Shown here one piece after another: positions 1 to 11,292 of a DNA stretch of 64,000 bases. The notes beneath the pieces are model-generated. The model was not told where the DNA came from, did not search any database, and saw nothing but the letters and a program-made list of their open reading frames with translations. The stretch's first letter is position 1; every line of letters starts with the position of its first letter. A program made the translations under genes and the position numbers. The stretch is from Todiramphus chloris collaris (lineage: Eukaryota; Chordata; Aves; Coraciiformes; Alcedinidae), in assembly GCA_025345505.1 (NCBI GenBank), contig JANVCC010000076.1, positions 8,829,156 to 8,893,155 on the forward strand, written 5' to 3'.

Positions 1-1110
1 GGTGGCAGACAAGACATCAGGGGACAGCCTGAGAAAAACAAGTTCTTAATGATGAGAAAAGGAACAGGCTGTGGTATAAACTGGTTAAATCACCTCTTAG
101 AGGAGGAGGTTAGCTCTCAGTGCTCATACAGGGCTAATGCCCATCTTGGAGAGGATACAAAGAGTTGGATCAGAACTACTAATGACCCCTGTCTATTCCA
201 GATGAGTGAGTTTGCAAGTAGTTTGCTGGCATAAACCCAGAGGCACATAAAGCATCAAGTCTTCAGTCTTTACTGGAGGAAATGAATTACAAAGGAGATA
301 TTAAAGCAATGTGTCTGCACTCATTTTGCATCAGAAAGATGGAAAGAGTTCATTTCAATCCTCCCTCCCCCCTGTCATCAAGTGTCCTAACACCAGTGAA
401 ATCCCTTTTGCATCAGGTCAGGCAGATTGCCTTTCAGCGGCTGCTTCCCAAAGCCAATGGGGAGAGCAGGGCTGGCCAGGCAGCAGCTGGGAGCCAGGGC
501 AGGCAGCAGGTGCCAAACACTTGTGGATCCCTGGAGCTCCCTGGGACTGGGATTGGGCAGGCAGAGGTGGGAAGAGGGTTTTTCTCACCTTGTTCTCTGG
601 ATGGGGCTGGAGGAACGCTGTGCTGCGTCAGCATGCGTGTCCCAGGGCAAAATGAGCAGCATGGTTGGATGTGAGGGGTATGCTGGGGCATCTGGGCCAG
701 AGGGTAATGCCAGTGCCAAGCCATTTGGACTTTGCATCTCGGTTGTGTGAGCAATTATGGGTGAGAAAGTGTAAAAGTGGCAGAGTTTGCTCCTCTGTGT
801 TGTCACCTCATGTTAGGTTTGTCTGTTGCATGCTCACCATGTGTCCAACTGCATGTTCTTTGCACCTGTTATTTGGACGTTCTACGCTGCGCATCTATCC
901 AAACACACATTCACAAACTTGTTGCCATCAGGCTCTTTAAACCAGGTGTCATGTGGACCAAAAGGCTTCTTTCGTGTGCCAGCAAACCATATGAGGTGTA
1001 AGAGATGGTGCAGGCTGGGGGACCTGGACTCCACCTCACCTCTGGCAGTGAGAGGAGCCGTGGCCTTGCAGCTTCTTTGGAAACCTTGAAGAAAAGGTGT
1101 CCAATACCTT
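1..1110. other. Non-repetitive segment, no gene seen
   Basis: No repeat signature and no convincing gene. Several overlapping ORFs of 60-130 codons crowd 282-754 on both strands. That is what a G/C-biased patch with few stop codons gives, and none has a recognisable motif. Confidence 0.6.
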
Positions 1111-1180
1111 CACAGAATCAATCACAGAATCTCAGAATAGGAGGGATCTCTGGAGATCACCTCATCCAACCCAGTTATGT
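1111..1180 (-). mobile_element. CR1 LINE 3'-end fragment
   Basis: The segment opens with the reverse-complemented CR1 tail (CACAGAATC repeated with small changes) and continues into the 'ggagggatctctggagatca' block typical of the CR1 3' UTR. Only about 70 bp remain, so the element is truncated at both the coding and UTR level. It lies some 80 bp from a CR1 copy of similar 3'-end type in the opposite orientation. Confidence 0.8.
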
Positions 1181-1261
1181 GGCAGCTACTTCACCTTGCT
1201 GCACCTTCATCTTGTACATCATGTTGCAGTAACCTTTTCTGGGATCTTAATCCTTATTGCT

Positions 1262-1580
1262 GTCTAAAGGATGGGTGTTAAGAGGATGGGTTCAGACTCT
1301 TTTCAGTGGTGCCCAGCAACAGGACAAGGGGCAATGGGCACAAACTGGAACCCAGGGGGTTCCATCTCAACAGGAGGAAAAAATTATTTGCTGTGGCCCA
1401 GGCTACCCAGAGAGGTTGTGGAGTCTCCTTCTCTGGACAGGTTCCAAACTTGCCAGGAAAATGTGATCCTGGGCCCGCTGCTCTGGGTGACCCTGCTGGA
1501 GCTGGAGGGGGAGTGGATGAGATGATCTCCAGACATCCCTTCCAATCCCTACCATGCTGAGATTCTATGATTCTGTGATT
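1262..1580 (+). mobile_element. CR1 LINE fragment (ORF2 C-terminus plus 3' UTR)
   Basis: The segment reads through the CR1 ORF2 C-terminal region, with relics of the 'RGNGHKLEP..FHLNRRK' block in one frame near 1330-1385. It then enters the 3' UTR and ends in two CR1 tail octamers at 1560-1580. Frameshifts split the coding remnant across three frames, so it is dead. Its 3' UTR ('gaccctgctggagc') matches the copies at 30167-30334 and 51277-51620, suggesting one subfamily. Confidence 0.9.
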
Positions 1581-2677
1581 ACTAAGGCTGAGGTAGAGAG
1601 AGTCCTAAGCTGGTCCAGAAGGAGTTATGCTTGTCTTGCAAGACCTGCCCATCTACCAGTAGCCATAGGACTTTCCTGATTTAATTCTCAGAACATACTT
1701 GGATGTAAGAGTTGTGATTAAGACAGGCAGTAGATCTTTGGTCTTGACTCGTGTCCCATGGGTCATGGGACTGTGGGACAATGCATTATTGTCCCATGAT
1801 CTCTTTCTTGATGACACAGACTTCATAACTCAGATGTTCCTTGGACCTAGCATTTTTTCCCTTCATTTTCCCCACCTTAAATTCCCAACAACCACATATA
1901 TTTGCACTGCTGCAGCTTCAAGTTCTCCTTGGCCTGATTTCTTAGCTTGACAGCCCTTCAGGCTGGGAGTCTCAGGCGGGGACAAAGGTAATGAAATCAG
2001 GGCAGTGGAACAGTGCTGAGGAACTACAAAAGCTTATGTTCAGATGGGTTCCCCTGTATCCAAAACCCAAAATTTCTGGCAGAGGTGGAGGAGAAAAACA
2101 ATATTATATAGCAGAGTCCTAAGAAATGGAACAGTGCAAACAGGACGTAATATTTGAAACCAGCAGTGCTATGTGTGGAGAGGAAAACAAGAATCATTGG
2201 TACTTAGGCTCCTCTTCAAGTTGTCCTTTAGTGTTATAATTCAATTAGAGTAACATGAATTGTTTGTTCACTCTGGAAAAAATGAAATTTCTCTTGAGTT
2301 GTTTTTTTATACCAGGGGTATCATTCATGCACCCAGTGTCCTTATTACCTGCGAGGATTATTCCTCATTTCACCCTCGTCCTTTGGCCCTCTCTGGGATA
2401 AATAACAAATCAAAGAGAATGTCCTTGGCATGTGACAAAGCCTAGCAACCAGTATTGCTCATCTTACTGAACACAAGCAAAAGATGAAACTTCCAACCTT
2501 GGCCTTTCCAAGTTCTGAGGCAGGATTTCCCACTGCTCTGCAGCTGATCATCTCAAACAGTTTAACAAGAACTTCTCTGGTTTGGAGCCTATGAGGAAAT
2601 ATCCCTCGATATCACATATCAAAGTAGATTCCTTTTACCCATGCCAGAGGAGTGGAGCTATCACTGGTCCATTCTCC

Positions 2678-2695
2678 TTTTTTTTTTTTTTTTTT
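2678..2695. repeat. Poly(T) tract
   Basis: Eighteen consecutive T. No LINE or SINE body lies beside it on either side, so it does not look like the tail of a recent retroposon. Confidence 0.95.
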
Positions 2696-5600
2696 AAATG
2701 TTGATACAAACCAGGCCCAAGAATTCCCTCACTACCTAATTTTTCCATCACAGAGGACCAAAGTTCCTACCAGTTATTTTCCACAGCAGTTTACTTTCAA
2801 AGCACAGAACATGGATAGTGGTGTATAAAGCCTTGGATAGAAACCACTCTTTCAAAATAACAACTATTACTTCAGACAGGTGCCTCCTTAAACATCGATG
2901 CAGGTCTTTTTGTTGTTTTTCATTCAAATTTGAAGCGATATTAGCAAATCAAGGACTCTTTTCATCTAGGAATGCAGAGATAATGCTATTTTTATAGAGA
3001 TTGGAGGACAGTCCTACCAGACTTTTGCAAATCTGCTTGTTTCTCAAGTGCAAATGACATTTCTTCTCTGCATGACGCTCAGTTGAATTGCAGGGGAGCG
3101 TGATTTAGGAATTCAAGTTTACCTTTATGGCCACACCAGAATGCAATGTTTTTCTATGTTAAAAACTTTATATTTCCTGTTTTAGTGTTAGAAAGGGGTG
3201 GGGGAAGCTTTGCCTTTTAGATCTGGTAGTTTTTGGTTTTTGACTCTTCAGTTTGAGTCAGTGATGTTAGAGATTTCCTCCCAGAACTGGTAATGTTGAT
3301 GTGATCTTCTGACCTCCAAGCTACAGTGCTGAACACACTCTGGAAACTGTCATAAGAGATACCTCAGAATCACTACAGCTCATAAATGGTCCTTTGTTGC
3401 AGGAATCTTTTTGTGTAAGCTGTACGCTCTTCTCCATTTTTCCTTTCCCTTGTGGGTGGTCAGAGCTGGAAGTAAAACATAAGAAAAAAAAAAATCAAAC
3501 CATTTCAAATGCAAGGAATTTTAAGTTCACAGACTGTGGCTCATTGTCACTAACAATTTCCTCTGGAATGGTGAAGAGAGTTTTTTTCATTCTTAGGAAA
3601 AGTGCCTTTTCTCTATCTATTTTTTGTCTTGCAACGCTAGAGAGATGTACCCCATTCAACAGTTCAGAGAAGCAAATCTTTTTAAGAAAGCTGGTTAAAA
3701 TCTGTAGCTTAAGGAAATATTGCTTTCCTCCCTCTCCCTACTAATACCAACATTTGTTACCATAATAACTTGTTGGGGTTTTTTTCCCCCCCCTGGAAAA
3801 GAAGCCTCAAACCAGTTCTATGTGAAAAGATGACATTTTCTAAAATGCAGTGCTAGGACACATTTTGTCTGGTAAACAGAGGTTAAGAGAGTTCCTATAA
3901 GCAGAACATTTGGAACAACAACACTCTGTTCAAACGGCTCTTTCGGAGAAAAATGTAAAACCTAGCCAGTGCTTTCCACTGTTCAATGGAGTAAGAGCTG
4001 CCACCTGCTTCCCCAAACCCAGCCATATTTGTATTCCACAATAATTCCTGAGAAGAAATTACCACACGTCGTGGTGGAGCTGCTGGAGTAGCTTCCAGTC
4101 CTGCTATTCCCATCACCCCCAGTGCTGTTCTTGCTGGGTCCTGACACCGACTGGGTTAGAAAATGTTCCCAGCATTCTCCTGTGTTGTGTTCACAGTATT
4201 AATGAGTTGGGATGCCGTGCAGCCTTTTTTCTCACACATGTTATGATGCTACTCATGCTAACCCAGAGAAAATGGCTCAAGGGACATATATTTTTGGTTA
4301 GCTTCTTCAGAGTCCTAATGGACTCCAGTTAAATCAAAATAACGCTGAGTTAAAGCAGGATGAGAGTTAAACATTTTCCATTCTGCTTAAATCCCACCTT
4401 GAAATTTTCTCCTTTCTGCGCAAGATGCAGATGAAAAGGTCAGAGCCCCTGCTGCTCCCGGTTAGGTACAAAACTAGCATCCCTTTCCAAAGTCCACTTT
4501 CTGTAATGCTGAAAAAATTGTGTCTTATCTTTATTATTCTATCTAGCAACAGGACTTGGTCAAGCTACCAACATGAAAATTGTTTGGGTTTTATACACAA
4601 TTTCTGATGTCTTGATGTGATCTTGGAGGCAGAGGGGACAGCAACAGACATGTGAATCAGAAGGAAGGTGCAGCTTAGGGAACAAAGCAAGGCTGTTAAC
4701 TTGGAGAGCTGGTTCATTACATGTGTCCGTTTTAACTCCAAGCAACAAAGGAGGATGGGAATTTGTTGCAGCCAGACTGGAGGAGAAGTCTTTAATTTCT
4801 AACCCAAACAAAACGCGTTGCACTGATCTGTGTACTGCTCTCTGAAAACCACTGTGGATGAAGTACCCAGATGGTGCTCAGGACTGCGTCAGAACAGAGC
4901 CACGGGACAGGGAAGAAGCTGTTAACGGCACCTGGTTTCAGAGGCACTCCTCGGACAAGCCAGCCCTGGAACAAGGATGGGCCCTTCTTCCAAGCAGAAA
5001 ATATGTGAGCATCTCAGCTAGTGAAGGCAGTTCTACTCCTGCACAGAGAACTGGGTGGTGCAAGAGAGAGGTGGGAGTCCGACCCTGGACAAACCCCAGG
5101 ATATCTTGTTCTAGGAGCAGTGTTTAGTGCTAGAGACTGATTTTCCTAAGCAGCTCCTCAGGACCATGTCAAGCAGACTTTGCATTAGTTTCTGTTCACA
5201 GGAGTGTATACAAATATTGTGGGGGTGCTGCTCCATCTGGCCTTGAGCATCAAGCCCACAAAGGCAGGCCCTGAAAGAAGCAGCTGCAAAGGAGCTAGAG
5301 CCTTTCTTCAGCTGAACGAGAAAAATCCTGAGGAAGTAGAAAGCTGAATTTCAATAAACTTAGAAAAGTAAACCCCAGACATGATTTCCTTGTTTCTGTG
5401 CATGGCCCTCTTTGCTTTGCCCTTGACAGAAGAAAGCAGATTTGTAATTCATCTTTTGATTTTGATTTATTGAATTATACAGAATTTATTGTGTTCTCTG
5501 CAGGAAGCTGACATGCCCAGTGTATATTGTGCTTTCAAGTGTGGTGAATCAATATACACGTTCAATTAAACACCCTGAAAACATGCCTATTAAGTATATT

Positions 5601-6613
5601 TAACTCGGAGATGGCACTTCTACTTGAAAAATCCAATTCCATTCCAACTCTCCTTCCCTCCCCAGACATGACCCAGAAGTTATTATTGCCATTATCTTTT
5701 TTTTTTCATCAGAGGAAACATGGCCCAAATTAAACAGTGCAACTGAACACGCTGATATGTTTCCTGTTTCCTTCCTCCTTGTTATCTTACTTTGGTGAGC
5801 TCGGGAACATGCCCACCAGAAACAAACAGGTCTCAGCTGCAAGCAGCTGGCTCTTGACTGCTACAAGAAGTCCCAGAAACTTTCTGTGAGAGTGGGCCAA
5901 GGGCATCTCCTCTTGCCTTTGCCACATGCTACCATTCTGTGTGTGGGCTTCGATTCATGCACCCGACTGGAGGCAGTCCTAGGAATTTTTCAGCAGCTTC
6001 AGATAATTAAAAATGAATAACGCCTTCAGCACAATAACCCTTGTGCTAATTGCTTGGATATTAAGCTACATTCCTTTTACTTTGCCCTTGCATTGACAGA
6101 CTCCAGCATTAGTGTTACCATGGTGCTGTGGAAGTGGTTAGGGTGAAAAATGGAAAAATTAAGGCATCTGGCTATGAGAAACCGGAGCATTTGGTATTTG
6201 GTGACACGCGGAAGGCAGCGTGGGACTCCGATAAACAGATTGTTTGGCTTTTTCTACTCAAATGGTGGCACTGTGTCAATTAACAACGATAACTGGAAGC
6301 CTGCAGACAGAAGTGTTAACACCCCTTTGTCACTGGGATGAGCGGGGCAAAGCTGCACCTCTCAGCTTTGTCTCCCACCAAGATGTCCATACGTATCAAT
6401 GCTTTTCTCTGCAGCCCTCCATGGGACAGCCAAGTCAAGCTCAAGTGGGAGGAAGGCCTGCTATGACATGAAAAACACAGATTTTAGGTCCAAGTTTCAA
6501 AGTTGGGGGTGGATTTTATAGCCTTTCCTATAGCTTTGGCATGGCATTAAGAGATCTGGTGGAACACACTTAAAACTAAGAATGGTGGTAGCCTTGGGAA
6601 TTGCTCATGATAC

Positions 6614-6997
6614 ATGATCAAATTTCAACATCAAATTCACACAGATCATAAAAATAATCTAAAATCTATGCTATTTGATGCTATTGTCAGAAACGTGTCA
6701 AGGAGAGCTCTTGAATGGAGCAAAAGAATAATTTTATCTGCACAAGAAGCAAGGGATTATTTGAATCACCAGGAACATGTGGCAGGAGAAGAGTATGGAG
6801 AGGGTGTCTCAGCAGAGATGGAAAAGAGAAAGGCCTCAAGGTATGTGGACAGAGAGACGTTGAGGGAAGCTGCTCTCAGCAACAAAGGACATTTTGAACC
6901 TTACATGAACGGGGCTGGTAAGGAGAGACTAAGACTATTTGTATTAGCAAGTTGCACCAAGATTGGAGGGAAACAGAAAGGTCAAAAAGACGAGTAG
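6614..6997 (+). other. Unrecognised 127-codon ORF, probably chance
   Basis: This ORF runs from ATG to TAG and encodes a charged, hydrophilic peptide with no family motif, signal peptide or membrane segment that I can see. Its one curiosity is an AATAAA at 7002-7007, five bases after the stop. Unlike most other ORFs here, it does not lie in a repeat. An ORF of this size is expected several times by chance in 64 kb read in six frames, so I do not call it a gene. Confidence 0.15.
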
Positions 6998-7530
6998 CTG
7001 CAATAAAGGCTTTTGTTCATCAGTGTAGGAAGTACTCTGAGTTTTCATAGACTGGGCCCTACCTGAAAACATGTATTTCCTCTGAAGGGAAGCTTTACTC
7101 TTGTACATCTGGAACACATTTCTGGGAGAAGCCAGAGGCGGTTTGCTGCCCTCCTCTACGAGATGCACCTGTGAGAGGCCCACAAACCACCTTAATAAAA
7201 GCGAGCATAGAAAGGCTCATGGGCTTATGTGGTGGGGAACCTGTGAGTAGGGCTCAGATGTCTGCTGGCATTACAGTACATCAGCTGAGCCCTCTTGGCC
7301 CAGCATGTCCCCTCAGAGAGTGCTCAAGTGAGGTCGTGTGTACTTGCTTACATGCCCTGCCCGGACCTCAGGGCCTGGGGAGGTCCCCAGAAGTGCTGCA
7401 GGTTTGGGGCAGCCAGATAGCTTGGCTGGTGTGCAGGAAGTTGCTCAGTTGTGTGCCTGAGCCCCGTGACTCTGCTTAAGGGGATTTTGGTGGTGCTGTG
7501 CATCCAAGAGAAGCCACAGCTATTTATTAG

Positions 7531-7980
7531 GTGCTCAAGTGTGTCCAAAGAAGGGCAACAAAGCTGATGAAGTGTCTAGAGCACAAGTCTTATGAGGAGT
7601 GGCTGAGGGACCTGGGGCTGTTCAGCCTGGAGAAAAGGAGGCTCAGGGGAGACCTTCTTGCTCTCCACAACTCCCTGAAAGGAGGTTGGAGCCAGGTCAG
7701 GTTGGTCTCTTCTCCCAAGGAACAAGCGATAGCACAATAAGAAATGTCCTCAAGTTGTGCCAGGGGAGGCTTAGGTTGGATATCATGACAAATGTCTTCC
7801 CTGTCAAGGTCTGGTCCAGTCTGCCCAGGGCAATGGTGGAGTCCCCATCCCTGAAGGAAGCTGTGGAGATGTGGTGCTGAGGGACATGGTTTAGTGATGA
7901 CCTGGCAGTGATGGGTTAACAGTTGTACTTGATGATCTGAAACATCTCTTCCAACCTAAATGGTTCTACAATTCTATGAT
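7531..7980 (+). mobile_element. CR1 LINE, 5'-truncated, with reverse-transcriptase C-terminal remnant
   Basis: The copy starts within the ORF2 3' part and runs to a CR1 tail ending in an ATTCTATGAT octamer. One open frame (7531-7740) still reads '[20 protein letters not shown]', the end of the CR1 reverse transcriptase region, before a frameshift. The UTR carries the 'gggacatggtttagtgatga' block shared with the copies at 17881, 23548 and 41863 (+) and, reversed, at 15295, 43905 and 47142. It lacks the catalytic motifs and cannot be active. Confidence 0.95.
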
Positions 7981-8775
7981 CAGCCGCAAAGTTTCTTTAG
8001 TTTTATGGGCCACTGTCTTCTGAACCCCACACAAGACAGAGTGAGAGAGACCTTGCAGACAGGGAGAGTTTGGATGCATGGTGTTCATCCTCCATGATTC
8101 AGGCACCTGCTGAGGTGGGGATGGCAGCCAGAGCCACTAGAGGTCTCACAAATTATTTTAAACCTTGTGAAGTACAAGGAGCTGCTGCCAATATCCATTC
8201 ACAGCATCCTTCATTTAATGGACTTTGAATCAGGCTCAGATTTCCTTCAGCCTTACTGTCTGGTCTTGTCCATGACACCAAAGTTGTCTTCTTTCCAAGC
8301 TTCTGAATGTTTTTATTTAGGTATTTCCCTTCCTGCCCTGTGCCATGGCTGCAGCCTATCAGATGGGTGCCTGAGGTGGGCAGGATGCTGACGACTTGCA
8401 GAGGAGCTTGGAGGGGAAGAGCAGTGCGTCCCGCAAAGCTTGTGATGCAGAACTGCAAAGGGGAACAAGCAATTAGCAAAACAGACTGAGAAAAGAATGA
8501 AAAGGAGAGGAGATTAAGCCACATTTTTTTCTTCAGTGCATTAGCCAGACTGTTGCCAGCAGTAGGTGAGCAGTAGGTAGATGAACTATTAGATATCTCT
8601 GCAGAGACATGAGAATGAACTGAAAAAGATGCAGGGAGACTGGCTTTGCTCACTGGCTTTGATTGCCACTGGATATTGTCATTGGAGGATGTTTTCATCC
8701 ATTTCTGCATATTTTGAGCAGACACGACGAGACTTCCCTTACACTTGCCTTCTGATCTTTACCATAAAATGGTAC
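7981..8775. other. Non-repetitive segment, no gene seen
   Basis: Unique sequence between a + strand and a - strand CR1 copy. A minus-strand ORF of 190 codons (8153-8725) crosses it. Its translation is serine- and glutamine-rich without any recognisable domain, and I treat it as chance. Confidence 0.55.
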
Positions 8776-8957
8776 TCACAGAATCACAGACTGAGTGGGA
8801 AGGAACCTTTCAAGTTCATCCAGTCCAACCCCCCACAGTGAGCAGGGACATCTGCAACTCGAGCAGGCTGCTCAGAGCCCCAGCCAACCTGGAATATTTC
8901 CAGGGATGGGGTGTCTACTACCTTTCTGGGCAACTTGGGCCAGTGTTTCATCCCCTT
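8776..8957 (-). mobile_element. CR1 LINE 3'-end fragment
   Basis: The segment begins with two reversed CR1 octamers (TCACAGAATCACAGA). It continues through the 'catccagtccaaccccc' and 'agcagggacatctgcaac' blocks of the CR1 3' UTR and stops inside the ORF2 end, near the reversed 'ggatggggtgtctactacct' region. About 180 bp remain, without usable coding sequence. Confidence 0.9.
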
Positions 8958-10730
8958 ATACTCAGAGGATCTCATTGAATGGGTTTCACTGAGGACTCCT
9001 GGATGGGAAGGGAGCAGTGCAGCCAGGAGGCCCAGGCTCAGCAACTCTCCAGAAAGTTTTTTGGGTGAGATCGTACTTGCTGAGCACTTCAGGGCACTCG
9101 CTAGAAGCCAGTGTGGCTGGGTGGTTGCTCCAAGTCCCAAAGATGAGAGAGACAGATAACCCTCAGAGATTTGGTCCTAGGGCAGACATAGTGGTAATAT
9201 GAGTGAGGAAAGATCATGATGCTACGTGTAGGCCCTGGGGCTGCATTAGTGGGATGCAAGCCCAGTGTTGAAAGGTGCTGACGGCAATGGTCACATCCCC
9301 TGGCTGCCAGATAAACCCTCCGGGGAGACAGTGTTGGTGAAGAACCAGGAGGAGAGCTCAGGGCATCTTCACCCCAGCCCTCTGCTCCAGTCTGCTGGTT
9401 GACAAACTTCATTTTATTTCCTGAAAGATCTCCCTGTACAGATTACCCTGTACCATGTTGCCACACTACTGAACTTTCATTTTCCCCCCATCCTTCACGC
9501 GTATGTGTGCACGGGTGTTTTTCAGTCACTTCATAGCCCAGCTCCTGGAGTTTTGTGGAGCACAAGCTGCAGAGCACCTCTCTAGCCTTTGGTTCATGCC
9601 ACCTACAAGGGATTCACATGAACATTTGCAGCCTCCCTCATGCAAGTGTCAGCCAGCACGTGTTGTACGTGCCTCATGTGGGTGCAGCTCCTTCGCACGC
9701 ACACCTCACCAAAGACAAACTGGCTTTTCTCTTGCCCCGTCGCACGCTCGCAGCCCCCCGGTGCTGTCACACCCACAGACAGTTTTCTAGACAAAACCTC
9801 ACCCGAGCCTGTACGCACCTCATTTTTCCCTTTGGCCGAAAAGAAATCCGCTGCATTTGGAGCATTTCCTCCCCGCTCCATGTGATTCTGATTTTGCTAA
9901 TTGAAGTTAATCTGATAAAGGAAGGAACTGTGGAGAAGAATAAGAGCAGAAAGGCGGGCAAGCAAGGGTCACCCGGCAGGCCACAGAGAGAGAGCTTTGT
10001 GGCCAGTGAGCAGCTCTGCTGCAGGGCACGGAGGGAAGCGGTGGGTTGAGACACTTCATCTGTTTGGCCCATGGGCTGGGTCTGAACTGCGTGGCCACCC
10101 TGGCTGCCCGTCCTGACCTCCTTGCTGCCCTGCAGCAGAACCAGCACTTGCAAGGTAGGATCTAATGAAAGGCATCAGGGAGCAGAAGGAGTGCTTCTGC
10201 CTCCTGATCGCATTTATCCAGAACAAAACATGATGTAGGCTGGCTTGGGGGACGAGTAATGGATAACAGAGCAGCTTCTCATGTCCAGGCCCTTAGTCCA
10301 GCCAGTGCCTGGAGGGCAGGGTGGATTGAAATTCATAGCCACCTGATGGTGGTTGAAGCGTAGGAAATGAATGCTTGGATTTCAGGATAAAATGTCCCCT
10401 CTGTGGACAAAATGATTCTTGGGGTAAGGGAGCACAAAGTGGGAGCAGCGTGAGGTAATGAATATCCCAAAGAGCAAAACTGTGCTTTGTGGCTTTGCTA
10501 TGCCCAGAGGGACCTCCTTCCAACTCCCCTGGCAACATTGCTAGGTGGAAAAAGCACATTGGCACATAATGATCCAGCTCAATGTGAAAGATACCTGGCA
10601 AGGGGTCGTGTCTCTGCCACTCAGAGCAGACAATATTGTTTCTCCAAAGACAAATCCCAGGAACCCTGTGTCCAACAGATTTAGAGTGGACAAGATCTTC
10701 AGAAAGAAATGGCTGCTCAAGCCATACATA
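8958..10730. other. Non-repetitive segment containing a CpG-rich patch
   Basis: Mostly unique sequence. Overlapping ORFs of 80-165 codons on both strands around 9503-10153 follow from the local rise in G+C and lack recognisable domains. The CpG-rich part is listed separately. Confidence 0.55.
9650..9865. promoter_or_regulatory. CpG cluster, possible regulatory element
   Basis: I count about 14 CpG dinucleotides in roughly 215 bp (for example around cgcacgcac near 9695 and ccgtcgcacgctcg near 9739), against a window that otherwise shows one CpG per 60-100 bp. Retained CpG suggests an unmethylated or constrained site. No TATA box, CCAAT box or exon could be tied to it, so the regulatory reading is inference. 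Confidence 0.3.
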
Positions 10731-11292
10731 TCAGAGAATCACAGACTGGTAGGGGCTGTCAGGGACCTCTGGACATCAGCTTGTCCAACCTCCTGCTCCA
10801 GCAGGGTCACCCAGATCACAATGTCCAGGCAGGTTTGGAACCTGTCCAGAGAAGGAGACTCCACAACCTCCCTGGGCAGCCTGGGCCAGGCTCTGCCACC
10901 CTCACAGCAAATAATGTTTTCCTCCTGTTCAGATGAAACCTCCTGGGTTCCAGTTTGTGCCCATTGTCCCTTGTTCTGTTTCTGGACACGACTGAAAAGA
11001 GTCTGGCCCTATCCTCTTGACCCCTGTCCTTTAGCTATTGATCAGCATTGGTCATATACCCTCTCAGTCTTCTCTTCTCCAGCTAAACAGCCCCAGGACT
11101 CTCAGACTTTCTTTGCCACAGGGATGCTTCAGTCCCCTCAGCATCTTTGTAGCCTCCACTGGACTCTCCAGTAGTTCCTTGTCTGTCTTTAACTGGGGAG
11201 CCCAGAACTGGACAGAAGACTTCAGATGTGGCCTCACCAGGGAAGAGTACAGAGGGAGGAGAACCTACTGGACACGCTGTTTTGAATGCAGC
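10731..11292 (-). mobile_element. CR1 LINE, 5'-truncated, about 0.56 kb
   Basis: It opens with the reversed tail (TCAGAGAATCACAGA) and contains the reversed 3' UTR. It then covers the reversed ORF2 C-terminal region, including the complements of the FLEKRRL-like, [13 protein letters not shown] and ANGIL-adjacent segments. It ends at about 11292 in the block equivalent to 'ctgctggccacgctc'. Stops and frameshifts break the coding frame. The 209-codon plus-strand ORF at 10545-11174 is a shadow running antisense through this element. Confidence 0.92.

Larger units (their letters stand above)
1581..7530. other. Long non-repetitive segment without a recognisable gene
   Basis: Nearly 6 kb with no CR1 or LTR signature. 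It holds an 18-bp T tract at 2678-2695 and AT-rich stretches around 5390-5600 and 5990-6070 that include TAAT cores. The 6140-6345 patch keeps several CpGs. A 127-codon ORF lies at 6614-6997 and is described separately. No exon series with matching splice sites was recognised. Confidence 0.55.

Noticed and set aside
8153..8725. 190-codon minus-strand ORF
   Set aside because: No recognisable motif, and low-complexity serine-rich stretches. Expected length for a chance ORF in this window.
9555..10049. 164-codon ORF over a CpG-rich patch
   Set aside because: Overlaps ORFs in several other frames on both strands, which reflects local G+C rather than coding selection.
10545..11174. 209-codon plus-strand ORF, the longest by codon count
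   Set aside because: Most of it runs antisense through the minus-strand CR1 at 10731-11292, so the frame is a shadow of the repeat.
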